Shown one piece after another: positions 42,880 to 53,581 of a stretch of DNA of 64,000 bases. Below the pieces are notes generated by a model. The model was not told the DNA's origin, made no database searches, and saw only the letters and a program-made list of their open reading frames with translations. Made by a program: the position numbers and the translations under genes. Origin of the DNA: Coccinella septempunctata (taxonomy: Eukaryota > Arthropoda > Insecta > Coleoptera > Coccinellidae). Within the stretch, counting starts at the first letter, position 1. Every line of letters starts with the position of its first letter. The stretch spans positions 1,426,824-1,490,823 of the forward strand of contig NC_058194.1 of assembly GCF_907165205.1 (NCBI RefSeq), in the 5' to 3' direction.

Positions 42880-43975
42880 TATTTGCTAACTTCGCATTTT
42901 AAGGGTGTCATTTTACCAATATATGTTAGGTTACAAACCTTGTTACAAATAGTTACTAACGATGTACTATGTATATTCTAATAAGTAAGTAAGCACCCAG
43001 TGGAATGCGGTGTTTTTCTGGCATTATCTTTGAGGTAAAAATGAAAATTTTTGTGTTACAAATAGTTACTAACGAGCTACGAAAGAATGCGAAAAAATTG
43101 TCTTCATTTTCGAAAATGTGGGTGCTAACTTCGCATTTTGGGGGTGTCATTTTCTCATCATAGGTTAGGTTACAAACGAAAATTTTCGTGTTACAAATAG
43201 TTACTAAGGAGTTACAAACGAATGCAAAAAAATTATCTCCATTTTCGAAAATGTGGGTGCTAACTTCGCATTTTGGGGGTGTGATTTTTTCATCATAGGT
43301 TAGGTTACAAACGAAAATTTACGTTTTACAAATAGTTACTAACGAGTTACAAACGAATGCAAAAAAAATTATCTTCATTTTCGAAAATGTGGGTGCTAAC
43401 TTCGCATTTTGAGTGTGTCATTTTCCCGTTATAGGTGAGGTTACGAACAAAAATTTGGGTGTTACGAGTCGTTACTAACGATGAACTTCCCAACTGTACT
43501 TTATTTTTCGCAAAATTTTCGTCATTTTCGAAAATATGGGTGCTAACTTCATATTTTGGGGGTGTCATTTTCCCATCATAGGTTAGGTTACAAACGAAAA
43601 TTTTTCTGTTACAAATAGTTACTAACGATTTACAAACGAATGCAAAAAAAATTATCTTCATTTTCGAAAATGTGGGTGCTAACTTCGCATTTTGGGGGTG
43701 TCATTTTCCCCTCATAGGTTAGGTTACAAACGAAAATTTTTGTGTTACAAATAGTTACTAACGATGGACTTCCCGAGTGTATTTTATTTTTCGCGAAAAA
43801 TTGAACAGTGGGTGCCCGTGAAGTTAGCACCCATCGGAATGCGGTGTTTTTCTACCAGTATCTTCAAGGTACAAACGAAAATTTCGGTGTTACAAATAGT
43901 TACTAACGAGTTACTAACGAAAGCAAAAAAAATTTTCTTCATTTTTGAAAAAGTGGGTGCTAAGTTCACGGACTT
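42880..43975 (-). repeat. Right tandem array of the fold-back element (inverted)
   Basis: It contains the same units as 40090-41340 in reverse orientation, and the outermost unit types are mirrored in the same order, so the arms arose by inversion or by hairpin replication and not from two independent arrays. Confidence 0.85.
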
Positions 43976-44159
43976 CTAAGGAACGTTTTCTTGCCCATAC
44001 TAGCTCCATCTCATGTTGGCCGCACTCGTGGCTATTGAAACTCACTGGAAGGCTGGAAGGGCGCGTCCATGTGTTATAGGTCTATGGAACTACTCGACAT
44101 AGACATAGGAGTATATCTCCCTTTCAGAGGTAGGTTTGTTACAGAGCTACAGTGGTCAG

Positions 44160-46040
44160 ACCCAAGAGTTTGACTACCGGCCGCTAGATGAAGCAGGGAG
44201 TCACAACATCAGGTTTTGGCATTTTACATATTTCAGAAAAGTATTTTCTAAAAAGATCTGCAATGCTCACATCATCGTTTGCCACCTCATGTCACAAATA
44301 CATAGATTTGGGGAATCGCTCCTGTGTTTTCTTATCATTAATAAATTTCCAGAAATATCTGGGGTTAGTGGAAATTTCAAGTTCAACCGATTCAACATAT
44401 TCTCTATAACATCTATCAGTTTCCACCTTACACTCGCCTCTCAGTCTTGTGAACAAAAAATAATCGTCTAAACTTCTAGTTTGTTTATATATTTTATGAA
44501 GGTGTTTTTTTTTCAGAAATCAATTTTTTCAGCTCGGTGGAAAACCAATATGGGAAAGTAAAAACTTCTTTAACTTTTTCAGGGATATATAACTTGATAG
44601 CGTTCATAATGATTTCGTAGAATCCCTCGGTACAACTCTCGATATCCTTGTATGCCCGTAAGACTGACCAGTCAACTTCATCCAACTATGATATTTAACT
44701 CTCATAATCGCCATTTTTGAAATCATAAAAGGTGTGAACTGATTTTAAAACCTCCGGAGATGTTTCACTAAAAAAAAAAAAATATAGTGTGGGATGATGT
44801 AAATCGCATAGTAAAATAATATCGTTTGACTCTTCTATTTTAATAGTTGATTGAGGTGCAAATATAAGATCCAAAAAAATATCGTTAGAGTTTTTTATGT
44901 GATTCCGTGGTTGGAAGATCCCCTACCAACCCCTAACATATCGATGTCCCAGGTAGCCCCAGGCATGTTATAGTCCCCACAGCAGATAAATTGGCAAGAG
45001 GGATACTGCTCTAAAATACCCTCCAGATCCTCGCAATGTGTAGTATATTGAGATGCTGCTGAACTCGGTGGGATTTATACAGAAAACAAAAAACATTTCG
45101 ATGCAATACTAATCATTACAAATACCTGCTCAATATTAGAGCGGCCAAGAAATATTTGGCGAGAACAAATATGCCTCTTTACGGCAATCAAGACCCCACC
45201 ACCTCTCTGTTTTTTGCTATTATGTAGTTTCGTCTCTATCTTTTCTATATATACAGTACTCGTCTAAACCAAGTTCGGCGTTATTAAAACTTGAATGAGC
45301 AGTAGGTATTACATCGAAATTAACATTTGATACTGACTAAGCAAATTTAACAATTTTTGTTCTTAAGCCTCTCACATTCTGGTAATAGCAATGGATCCTA
45401 AAACTACCTACTTGCACCTTATGAATAGATGATCTATGGGCCAGCTCCTCTTCGTTCCGTGTGAAATGGCCGTATAAGCGTTCCCTCCGCCCAATGTTCA
45501 GCTCCCAGCAATACCCCAAGGTCCAAATCTCTACTTCCCAACTTGAAAGATTTCTTGGCACGTTTTGATTTGAGATCAAAACACAGAATGTCCCTCTCCG
45601 GCCATCTCTTGTTAGCATATGAGATTATGTTCGGAGCAGTAGTAGTATCATTAAGGCCTCCCACCCATATCCAATTTCTTCCCTTTGGTGCCGGTTGGAT
45701 TAATGAACTAGGTTGAGAGGTACCTCTTCTGGTCTCGTTTCAACATTTTTCCTCTGAAACTTTGAGCTTTTATGAGGATCCTCCAGAGACATCCCCTGCT
45801 CGCTCGATCTAGTCTTCATTCCATTCTTCGATAAGTGTTCAATCTTTGGAATTTTCTTTTTGGGTTTTGTTGGTCGCATTTCTTCTTCGACACGATTGGC
45901 CAATGAAGCTTTTTCTACAGGAACTTTTTCTACTACCATTGTTCTATGTTCACCTTCAGAAGATAATAGCCGAACCATGTCGACGTTACTTTCCTTCAAA
46001 ACACGGACCTCGGTCCGCAGCTCGGATATTTCATGCATTT
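44160..46040 (-). pseudogene. LINE fragment: ORF1 tail, endonuclease and linker, heavily decayed
   Basis: Right to left: an ORF1-like helical piece (46038-45700, ISELRTEVRVLKES), an endonuclease start (HCYYQNVRGLRTK near 45390), GGGVLIAVKRHI near 45190, later endonuclease parts to 44880, then the pre-RT linker YIPEKVKEV, FPYWFSTELKKLI (44685-44494) and RLRGECKVETDRCY (44440-44400). RT is not reached. Several stops and frameshifts. It belongs to the Jockey/CR1 group by these motifs. Its right end is fused to copia sequence at about 46040. Confidence 0.7.
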
Positions 46041-46690
46041 ACCATTTTTTGTACTATCGATTCTGATGCCTTTGAAATTTGTTTGTTTTGCTTTGATGCA
46101 AGGCTCACATAATTGAGATTCGCTTTTTGAATCACTTGGGATACCTTCGACCATGTTATTCTTGAATAAATTGTTCAAACTAGATTTACCTAAATGGCCA
46201 TAATAACATAGTTTCATTTTTCATGGGCCGAACAAGTGAAGCCATGCTATCAGTTATAATTGGAAGATTTATTTTATATAATTTCATACCTTTTAGTGCT
46301 TCTCCATATATTTGGTCATTTCTTTTGATGATAGCTCTTCCCTGTCCAAAAATTACTTGGAAACTTTTTTCTTCCAATTTTCAGACACTCGGCAAATTGT
46401 GTTTTAAATTTGGAACAAATAATACATCCACCACGTTTATAATCTTTCCATTGTTGGACATCTTGATTATTCCTTTCTTTGTTGCCTTCAACTTTATCCC
46501 ATCCTTAGCCACTGCATTTTCTATTGAAGTTTGCAACAATTTTGAGCTGTAAAAATAATTTTCATTATTAATCATGTGTTCTGTAGCACCTGAATCTAAA
46601 AACCATTCTATTCTTTCATCATTTCCAATTACTCCGGAGTCTTCATTTCCTACAACGAAACAAATTTCTTCATTGGAATCCTCCGAATGC
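46041..46690 (-). pseudogene. Copia protease and pre-integrase region, broken
   Basis: Three minus-strand frames give a protease C-terminal part (INVVDVLFVPNLKHNLPSV, 46575-46381) and a GAG-pre-integrase domain (GHLGKSSLNNLF, then CEPCIKAKQTNF, 46217-46050) with the HHCC zinc ligands. Stops and frame changes separate them. The element is cut at about 46041 by LINE sequence; the integrase core and RT are missing. Confidence 0.78.
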
Positions 46691-46693
46691 GTT

Positions 46694-47404
46694 TCACAAG
46701 TATTTGCTTTTTGTCATTCGTTGATTTCCTTCTTGGGTTTTTGAATTTTTGTTGAAGTTTCCCCCTTGAGAATTGTTATACTGCTTCTTCCTACATTCCG
46801 AGCGTTTGTGTCCAAACCTTCCACAGTTGTGACACTGTATTTTGTAATTCGATTGTGTATGGAAAGCGTTGGAGGTTTGTGCAACATTTGAACGTCCAGT
46901 GAGTTTGCGTTTATTAGTTTCGTCTAATAAACGTGCTTCAACGATATCTAACGTGAGTTTGGTCTGGTCAATCGTTTCCAGAGCTGCTGCCATCGCTCCA
47001 TATGATTTGGGCAAACTTAATAATAGGTGACAAACTGCGTCGGCTTCTTTTACAGTCGCTCCAGAATCTTTCAATTCCCTTATTAGCTTGTCGAACTGCA
47101 ATAAGTATCTTTCAATGTCATCGGTATCTTGGTACTTCATCGTAAGCAATTTCTTCCTCAGGAACAACTGACTCGATATAGTTTTCCTATCAAATATGGA
47201 CTTCAATGTGTCAATTATGCTTTTTGCCGATTTTTTATTCATAATATGTTCCAGCTGATCATCCGAGATATGGTTAATAATAATTGCCTTACATTTCTTT
47301 CCTTGTAGTTCCAACTCAGCCTTTTCTTGAGCTGTTTTGTTAAGGGTTGAATAATCTATGTCATATTCGGTGAACTTTTTGAGATCATGCTGTTCGAAAT
47401 GCAT
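46694..47404 (-). pseudogene. Copia gag with CCHC zinc knuckle
   Basis: 236 codons: FTEYDIDYSTLNKTAQ, a UBN2-type capsid region (MKYQDTDDIERYLLQFDKL, LLLSLPKSYGAM) and one zinc knuckle CHNCGRFGHKRSEC (about 193-206). The knuckle binds element RNA and the rest forms the particle. The frame is open throughout; the usual N-terminus (before MHFEQHD) lies upstream in another frame, near 47405-47470. Protease follows in a broken frame, so the whole unit is dead. Confidence 0.85.
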
Positions 47405-47555
47405 CTAGTCTGAATTTAAAACTTCCAAATTTTTACCATCGAATTGGCATATTCTGTATTTTTCCGCTTCCATCTTCTGGCGTGTGCTTTCCGTTTTATA
47501 CGTTTATGTTCTTCAACTTGTAAAATTCCAGCAAAATATTCCCAAAATTATTTTG

Positions 47556-47575
47556 CCGTTACTGGGCCCATAACC
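47556..47575 (-). promoter_or_regulatory. Copia-type primer-binding site (internal initiator tRNA-Met)
   Basis: On the minus strand GGTTATGGGCCCAGTAACGG directly follows the LTR end. Copia-group elements are known to prime on an internal fragment of initiator tRNA-Met using a very similar sequence. Confidence 0.75.
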
Positions 47576-47952
47576 TGATTAAACCAGAATAACTTTTATA
47601 ATAACTATTTATTTCTAACACCTCGTCATTCGATTCGTTACATAGTACGACACAAGGAGATATAGGAAAAAAGGGGCAGGTCACCAGTTGGTCGGGAAAA
47701 TCTGACGTCATTGGACGCTTATGTCAAGCTAAATTGTCAGAACTGGTGTCCTTAGCAGTAGCTTAGATTATCTGCACGTAAATTGTTTTAGAATAAGCGA
47801 ATCCAACTACCGAATCGATATATTTGTAAAGGTAGTGAATAATTATGGGATTATTGCTTGTGCTCGAGTTCCTCCAAAACTTTCCTGAACATGTTGGTGT
47901 CGTTTGATGAAAATTTTACAAGAACTTATATATAGAAAATTTCATTCTAACA
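47576..47952 (-). repeat. Copia 5' LTR, about 377 bp
   Basis: Minus strand: begins TGTTAGAATGAAATTTTC and ends GGTTTAATCA, bounded by TG and CA, with the primer site directly downstream. A TATATATAAG box lies about 20 bp inside its start. The right limit rests on the TGTTAGAATG start alone. Confidence 0.65.
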
Positions 47953-48032
47953 TCTCACTTACATAAATTATGTAATTTGTGGAGATAAATGAATGTAAAT
48001 ATTTGAGATAATTTATTTGGATGAAAACATAT

Positions 48033-48033
<1 letters not shown>

Positions 48034-48065
<32 letters not shown>
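48034..48065 (+). repeat. (TAA)n tract at the 5' junction of the Dong-like LINE
   Basis: About ten ATA/TAA units. Its counterpart lies at 52117-52136 on the far side of the LINE, so the LINE sits within a TAA microsatellite. Confidence 0.9.
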
Positions 48066-48066
<1 letters not shown>

Positions 48067-51000
48067 TCTGGCCTGCCTGGCAGCTATCTGGTAGATGGCC
48101 TGCCAGGTAGCCATCGTAACGACGTAGACGGTGCAGCCAGCCACGCCTGCTGTCCGCAGTCCCACTCCTTCTTCCTCTCTCTTTCACATCCTTTATAGGG
48201 GTGCTCTTTCTGCTCTCATTTCTCTACCCCTCACCCAAACCGAGAAAGGGGAGCACAAACCCATGAAAATGGTGATTACGAGAAGCCTCGGAAACAAGTC
48301 GCTGCCTGGGGATCGTCAGGGCATGTCTGGAGCCGGCGCTGGACATGACAGCATGCGGGACGTCGGTGGCAGGATGTTGAGGAAGCGGGCTCCTGCTGCA
48401 CAAGAAGCTACAGCTCCAAAGCAACAACAGCAACCAACGAGTCCAATTCAATTGCCGACTCGAACCGCTGAAGGTGCTGCGCAGGATATTCAGCCAGTGC
48501 TCACCCAAGCGGGGTTAGTTAGAAAGCGCATGAAGTGGACAACGTCCATGAATGAAACTATTGTGCGCATATATAACTCCATCACGGGACTAGGGCAGAA
48601 CACGAACAACTATAGGAAAAGGCTCCATGAGGAATTCTGCATTGCCTACCCAAATCTCAATGTCACTGAACAACGAGTGGCAGACCAGTACCGCGTAATT
48701 CTGAGAAATGAACTAATACCAACGGCACGAATCGAAGCAATTAAACGAGAACTTCAGCGTCCGCCTACAATAGAGAATAACACCAACACCTCTGATGAAA
48801 TTCTCATACCTGGGCAACAACAGGCAGAAGAAACTGATACTGAAACTCCATCTTGCAACGCAAGTGAGCCTGAACACCAGGACGATAGGGAAGAGCTCCA
48901 CCGACAAGTTGACTCTGACATGAGGAGATACTTTGCCGAACTGGAAGGAACAGATCCTCTTCATCGAGTAGCACCTCCACGACTCAATACATCCAAAAAA
49001 CTGTCACTTATAATCGACATCTTGAATAAGGACGTTTTACCTGAATACCTACAGAACGGAAGTTCATTGGAATATCTGCATCTAGTTTTTCACTGTGCAG
49101 CGCTGACGACAGCGAAAACCATAGGGGCAAAAATTCGCCGAACGAACAACGATGGTCAAAAATTACACAAATTACACGCGCCAGCATGGCAGAAACGTCT
49201 TCAACACAAAACAGAAAGGCTAAGAAGAGACATTGGACGACTGACGGAGTACTTGAACGGGAATCGAGGAAGAAAGGTTGTGAAAGCTGCCAAAGAGATC
49301 ATGGATAGAAACAGGACACACACAGAACGAGAGACGGAGAATGCTACAGCTCACCATTGCCTCGACACTCTGAAGCAAAAATTAAGTCTGTATGCAGAAC
49401 GCCTGAGAAGATATAAAAGCAATTATAGCCGGAAAAGAGACAATAATTCATTCGAAAAGTCGGAAGAATCTTTCTACCGGTCACTCACATCGTCGGATGG
49501 AGAAAATGGAAAGTTACCACCAAAGGAAGCCATTGAACAATTCTGGACCGAACAATTATCAACGAAACCTCAGTTCAATGGAGATACCGGATGGATTGAA
49601 GATGAAAAATCTGAAGCTATAAAATATGAGCCGATGCAGCATGACATGATCACAATTGAAGAAGTAAAATCAGCTATCAGAGGACTGCACAACTGGAAAG
49701 CACCTGGGCCTGATGGATTACAGAACTTCTGGATCAAGAAACTTTGGATCATGCATGAGAAATTGACCTCCGCAATAAATGATGTCATTGAAAATCCTGA
49801 AAGAATGCCAGTATTCCTTACACATGGCACAACATACCTGTTACCTAAAGACCAAAGGAATACAGAAGACCCATCCAAGTACCGACCGATCACATGTCTT
49901 CCAACGATGTACAAATTAATCACATCGTGCATATCAAACCGAATTCACAACCATTGCGAAAGAAATAACATCATCGCCATGCAACAGAAAGGATGCACCA
50001 AAGACAGCCGACGTTGCAAAGAACAACTAATAATAGATTCAGTTATCTGCAATCAAGCGTTCTCCAAGCGAAGGAATCTTTACGCTGCGTACATAGACTA
50101 CAAAAAAGCATTCGATTCTATACCTCACGAATGGCTCTTGACGATCTTGAAGATTTACAAGGTGGATCCCAATATTGTTAAGTTCCTGAAAAACGCCATG
50201 TCAACCTGGCGTACTAGTCTTCAAATGAAAGCAGCAGATTGCTCCATTACAACAGGACCTATTCCAATAAGACGCGGAATTTTCCAAGGAGACTCGCTGA
50301 GCCCTCTGTGGTTCTGCATGGCCCTGAATCCCTTGTCTCATAGATTGAATTCTACGGACTACGGATTTTCCATCAAGAGCGGCAGTAGAACTATGATGAA
50401 ACTGAATCATCTCCTTTACATGGACGATTTGAAACTCTTCGCATCTACCAAAAAACAAATGCAACTGATGCTGAAAATGGTGGAAGGATTCTCGGAAGAC
50501 ATCAAAATGAAGTTTGGACTAGAAAAATGTCGACTGCTAAACATAACGAGAGGGAAAATAGAAGATGGTACGTTCAAACTCAAGGAAGGTGCAGAAATTG
50601 AAGCATTAAAGGAAGGAGACACATACAAGTATCTAGGCATAAAACAGGCAAGAAAAATCAATCAGACTCAGATGAAGAAAGAATTAACGGAGGAGTTCAC
50701 CCGAAGATTGAGGAGGATAATGAGAACTGGTCTTAACAGCAAGAATCTGATAAAAGCGATTAACACCTACGCTTGCTCGGCGCTGAGCTATTCATTTGGT
50801 ATTATCTCTTGGACGACCACCGATTTAGCAGCTTTACAGAGAAAAATAAGGACGATGCTGACTAAACACAATAAACATCACCCCAAAAGCTCAATAGAAC
50901 GGACAGAGCTGCCACGACATCTTGGGGGTAGAGGAATTGTTGATTTGTCCAACCGTATGTCCCAGGAAATTGAAGGACTTCGAAACTATTTCTTGAGCAA

Positions 51001-52116
51001 GGCAGCTTCGTCAGAACTCCATCGAGTAGTTTGTGTTGCTGATACTTCTACACCGTTAAAGCTACACCAGGATCACTTGGAAACCGTCGAACACTCTGCA
51101 GAAAGTAAAATGCAGAAACTGATTGGCAAACCTTTGCATGGGAGGCACCAGAATGAGGTCAACCATGATTACGTCGACATATCTGCGTCGAACTACTGGT
51201 TGACTTCCGGAAGGTTGTTTCCTGAGACAGAGGGCTTCATGCTCGCCATCCAGGATCAGGTGATTCCAACAAGAAATTACATGAGATACATCGCCAAGGA
51301 TGCTTCAGTGGCGGACGATAGCTGTCGTTATGGCTGTGCGACACATGAAACTATCCAGCACATCACCGGGGGATGTCAGAAGTTCGCAGGCACGGAGTAC
51401 AAAAATAGACATGATGCTGTTGCCAAGATTCTTCACCAAGAATTGGCACTAAAACACCAACTTCTAACTTCGAAAAGGGTTCCTTATTACAATTACCATC
51501 CAGATGCTGTGCTGGAAAACGAACATCACAAGCTCTACTGGGATCGCACTGTTCTCACAGATCGGAAAATAACCCACAATAGACCAGACCTCATATTGCT
51601 CAATAAGGATGAGGACACAGCACTATTCATCGACGTGGCAATTCCAAATAATAACAATCTTCTAGATAGACACACTGAAAAAATTTCAAAATACAGAGAT
51701 CTCGAGGAACAAACCAGAAGACAGTGGAAGCTGAAAGATATAAACACCATCCCTATTGTCATTTCATCTACAGGCCTGATACCGAAGAAACTACTAGAGA
51801 ACTTGAGAAAACTTCAGTTGGACGAAAATATTTATAAAGTCATGCAGAAGGCGGTACTGCTCGGAACGGCGAGAACTGTACGCAAGTACATGGGGAATGC
51901 AGAGGAACACCGTCTGCTACGACAGGAAGTGCGGGTGGAGCAGGAATCCAACCTACAGCAGGGAGCCGAGGAGCGACCCGAACCCGACCACCACCACGAG
52001 CCCGAAAACCTGGAAAGGGCTCCAACAGAGCTTAATCCTTTTGATATCTGAGATATCTGGGATAAGTGAATTTTCCTCTGGAGAGGAGTGTGAAAGCCGC
52101 AAGGCTAAAGTCATGC
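48066..52116 (+). mobile_element. Dong/R4-like LINE inserted in a TAA microsatellite
   Basis: A single long ORF with short non-coding ends, flanked on both sides by (TAA)n. Dong elements are known to use TAA repeats as target. The tract itself may once have been the (TAA)n tail of another LINE. Confidence 0.85.
48131..52051 (+). CDS. Dong/R4-like LINE protein: Myb-like domain, RT, zinc knuckle, restriction-like endonuclease
   Basis: 1306 uninterrupted codons. N-terminal Myb/SANT-like region (RMKWTTSMNETIVRIYNSI, about 132-205) for DNA binding. RT: HNWKAPGPDGLQNFWIKKL (about 522), YRPITCLPTMYKL (about 583), YAAYIDYKKAFDSIPHEW (about 653), FQGDSLSPLWFC (about 717) and the catalytic YMDD (about 762), with M in place of the usual A. 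A CCHC motif CRYGCATHETIQH..GGC (about 1065) and the endonuclease with RPDLILL and IDVAIP (about 1151-1170, PD..D) follow. Single-ORF order with a C-terminal restriction-like nuclease separates this clade from apurinic-endonuclease LINEs. The ATG at 48131 is the first of the frame; the ATG at 48263 (MKMVITRS) is a possible alternative start. This looks functional. Confidence 0.88.
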   Translation: MQPATPAVRSPTPSSSLFHILYRGALSALISLPLTQTEKGEHKPMKMVITRSLGNKSLPGDRQGMSGAGAGHDSMRDVGGRMLRKRAPAAQEATAPKQQQQPTSPIQLPTRTAEGAAQDIQPVLTQAGLVRKRMKWTTSMNETIVRIYNSITGLGQNTNNYRKRLHEEFCIAYPNLNVTEQRVADQYRVILRNELIPTARIEAIKRELQRPPTIENNTNTSDEILIPGQQQAEETDTETPSCNASEPEHQDDREELHRQVDSDMRRYFAELEGTDPLHRVAPPRLNTSKKLSLIIDILNKDVLPEYLQNGSSLEYLHLVFHCAALTTAKTIGAKIRRTNNDGQKLHKLHAPAWQKRLQHKTERLRRDIGRLTEYLNGNRGRKVVKAAKEIMDRNRTHTERETENATAHHCLDTLKQKLSLYAERLRRYKSNYSRKRDNNSFEKSEESFYRSLTSSDGENGKLPPKEAIEQFWTEQLSTKPQFNGDTGWIEDEKSEAIKYEPMQHDMITIEEVKSAIRGLHNWKAPGPDGLQNFWIKKLWIMHEKLTSAINDVIENPERMPVFLTHGTTYLLPKDQRNTEDPSKYRPITCLPTMYKLITSCISNRIHNHCERNNIIAMQQKGCTKDSRRCKEQLIIDSVICNQAFSKRRNLYAAYIDYKKAFDSIPHEWLLTILKIYKVDPNIVKFLKNAMSTWRTSLQMKAADCSITTGPIPIRRGIFQGDSLSPLWFCMALNPLSHRLNSTDYGFSIKSGSRTMMKLNHLLYMDDLKLFASTKKQMQLMLKMVEGFSEDIKMKFGLEKCRLLNITRGKIEDGTFKLKEGAEIEALKEGDTYKYLGIKQARKINQTQMKKELTEEFTRRLRRIMRTGLNSKNLIKAINTYACSALSYSFGIISWTTTDLAALQRKIRTMLTKHNKHHPKSSIERTELPRHLGGRGIVDLSNRMSQEIEGLRNYFLSKAASSELHRVVCVADTSTPLKLHQDHLETVEHSAESKMQKLIGKPLHGRHQNEVNHDYVDISASNYWLTSGRLFPETEGFMLAIQDQVIPTRNYMRYIAKDASVADDSCRYGCATHETIQHITGGCQKFAGTEYKNRHDAVAKILHQELALKHQLLTSKRVPYYNYHPDAVLENEHHKLYWDRTVLTDRKITHNRPDLILLNKDEDTALFIDVAIPNNNNLLDRHTEKISKYRDLEEQTRRQWKLKDINTIPIVISSTGLIPKKLLENLRKLQLDENIYKVMQKAVLLGTARTVRKYMGNAEEHRLLRQEVRVEQESNLQQGAEERPEPDHHHEPENLERAPTELNPFDI

Positions 52117-52136
52117 ATAATAATAATAATAATAAT
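52117..52136 (+). repeat. (TAA)n tract at the 3' junction of the Dong-like LINE
   Basis: About six units, continuing the microsatellite seen at 48034-48065. Confidence 0.9.
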
Positions 52137-52979
52137 GTTTATTTAACATAAATAAACATGATGAGTTACAGAGGTTTACAATTCTAGTATGCAGTTCAAA
52201 ATGCCAACACAGAAATTATTTTCCAGCAATTACAACCAACTCAAGAAGACCGCCTGAAAATTGATTCTACAGTTGTAATTTCATTAACGAAATTTGAAAT
52301 TCTTGTCGAACGGTTTAATTAATGATCACTCTCAACTGCTTGCAAAATTCCAAGTCAAATCACCACTTTTCATTTGAAATTTTCCCACCATATCATTTCT
52401 TGAAGATTGCAAGTCCAGTAATGCATGTACAACTTCAGTTATGTCAGAAATTTAATCTCGTATACTTTCTTCTGCTCAGGTTTCTCGGCACTATCAAAAT
52501 CATGGAAATGAATATTCGCATTGCCTTTCTTAATCGTCCAACACTAGAAAATTCATCTAGAACAAAGATATCTCCTAACCTAAAATTATAGTGAAAATTG
52601 GTAAATAGTTTCTCAACTGAATGACGCTGATGTGAATACTCACTCAATTATTTTTATACCTATTTTTCTAGTCAGACATCTTAAAAATTTTCTGAATATA
52701 GTTCACTGGTAACCGAATATGTAATGAAAATATCCCAAACAACACACACACATTTTAAAACATTTTATAGACCATAGCTTATAGATTTTTAGATGATCTA
52801 TAAAACATCAGAAAATATCGAACCTTTAACCTAGATTCGACGGAAAAATGTCCGCGAGATTTACGTTGGAAAGTATCACTTCTTCAGACGTCTATTCGAC
52901 GTAATTCTAATTATTTCTATAACAAGTACGATTTCTGATATTCTCGAGATTATCCTGATTTGGTATTTTGTTTGATATA
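52137..52979. other. No gene recognised
   Basis: AT-rich sequence of about 840 bp with only short frames and no family motif. Confidence 0.5.
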
Positions 52980-53581
52980 CAGGGTGTCCCGTAAAGACCA
53001 CGTCCAACGAGAACGGAAAGTAGATCAGAATGTGCTCTATCTGATGTGAAAAACTCGTTCTTATGAAAGTCTCACAGTTTTCGAGATATTTGATGTTTTA
53101 TGAAAAAGTTGAATTTTTTCACTCAAAATGCTTTCTGTCTTGCGGAAGCTACAATTAAATACTTTTCGAATCAGTTTTTTTTTCCGTGAACTTTGTTGAA
53201 TGATTACTTCAATTCGTGCAATGAAAAATACCACAAAATATTATACAGGGATTCTGAAAAAAAAATTGAAATTCATGTTTTGAAGGAAGTGATTTTTTGT
53301 GCTGAATTCTATCTGACGTGGTATAGAAAAAAGACACTAGACCTTTTCTGCATATTACGTTGAAAAGTTGCCTATTTTGTGAGGATTCCGAAAAGGTCAA
53401 ATACAGGTGATAACCGTCTTCACGAAAATGAAGCATTTCTGTGAAAAACTGATTTTGTCACCTTTTCCACAAATTCTTTCATTTTGCAGATTCTGCTGTA
53501 ACATATTGAATAATTCTCTTGAAAAATGTCAGTTAGTCCTTAAATTACTCATAAAATGAAATTATTCATTAATTGCAATGA

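Larger units (their letters stand above)
38638..44025. mobile_element. Large fold-back element with tandem-array arms
   Basis: The outer ends are inverted copies: GTGCGGCCGAAATAAGATGG on the left, and the reverse complement of the right end, GTGCGGCCAACATGAGATGG; both continue AGCTAGTATGGGCAA. Inside lie mirrored arrays at about 40090-41340 and 42880-43975. Between the arrays is a 1.5-kb core with a protease-like fragment. The left arm also carries a LINE fragment. No transposase is seen, as is usual for fold-back elements. Confidence 0.75.
38420..44143 (-). repeat. LTR of about 336 bp split by the fold-back element
   Basis: Segments 38420-38637 and 44026-44143. On the plus strand it begins TGTTAAAACCCACC and ends GTAGGTTTGTTACA, giving TG and CA ends. 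The primer site and gag start on the left show the orientation. The 5.4-kb intruder fills the middle. Without a second copy the limits are provisional. Confidence 0.5.

Noticed and set aside
40330..43760. CCTAACCTA and AGGTTAGG motifs that resemble the insect telomere repeat TTAGG
   Set aside because: They occur once per long repeat unit and never in a run, so they are not telomeric.
40090..43975. Regular repeats that could suggest a CRISPR array
   Set aside because: Units are over 130 bp without unique spacers, in a eukaryotic setting with introns and retrotransposons.
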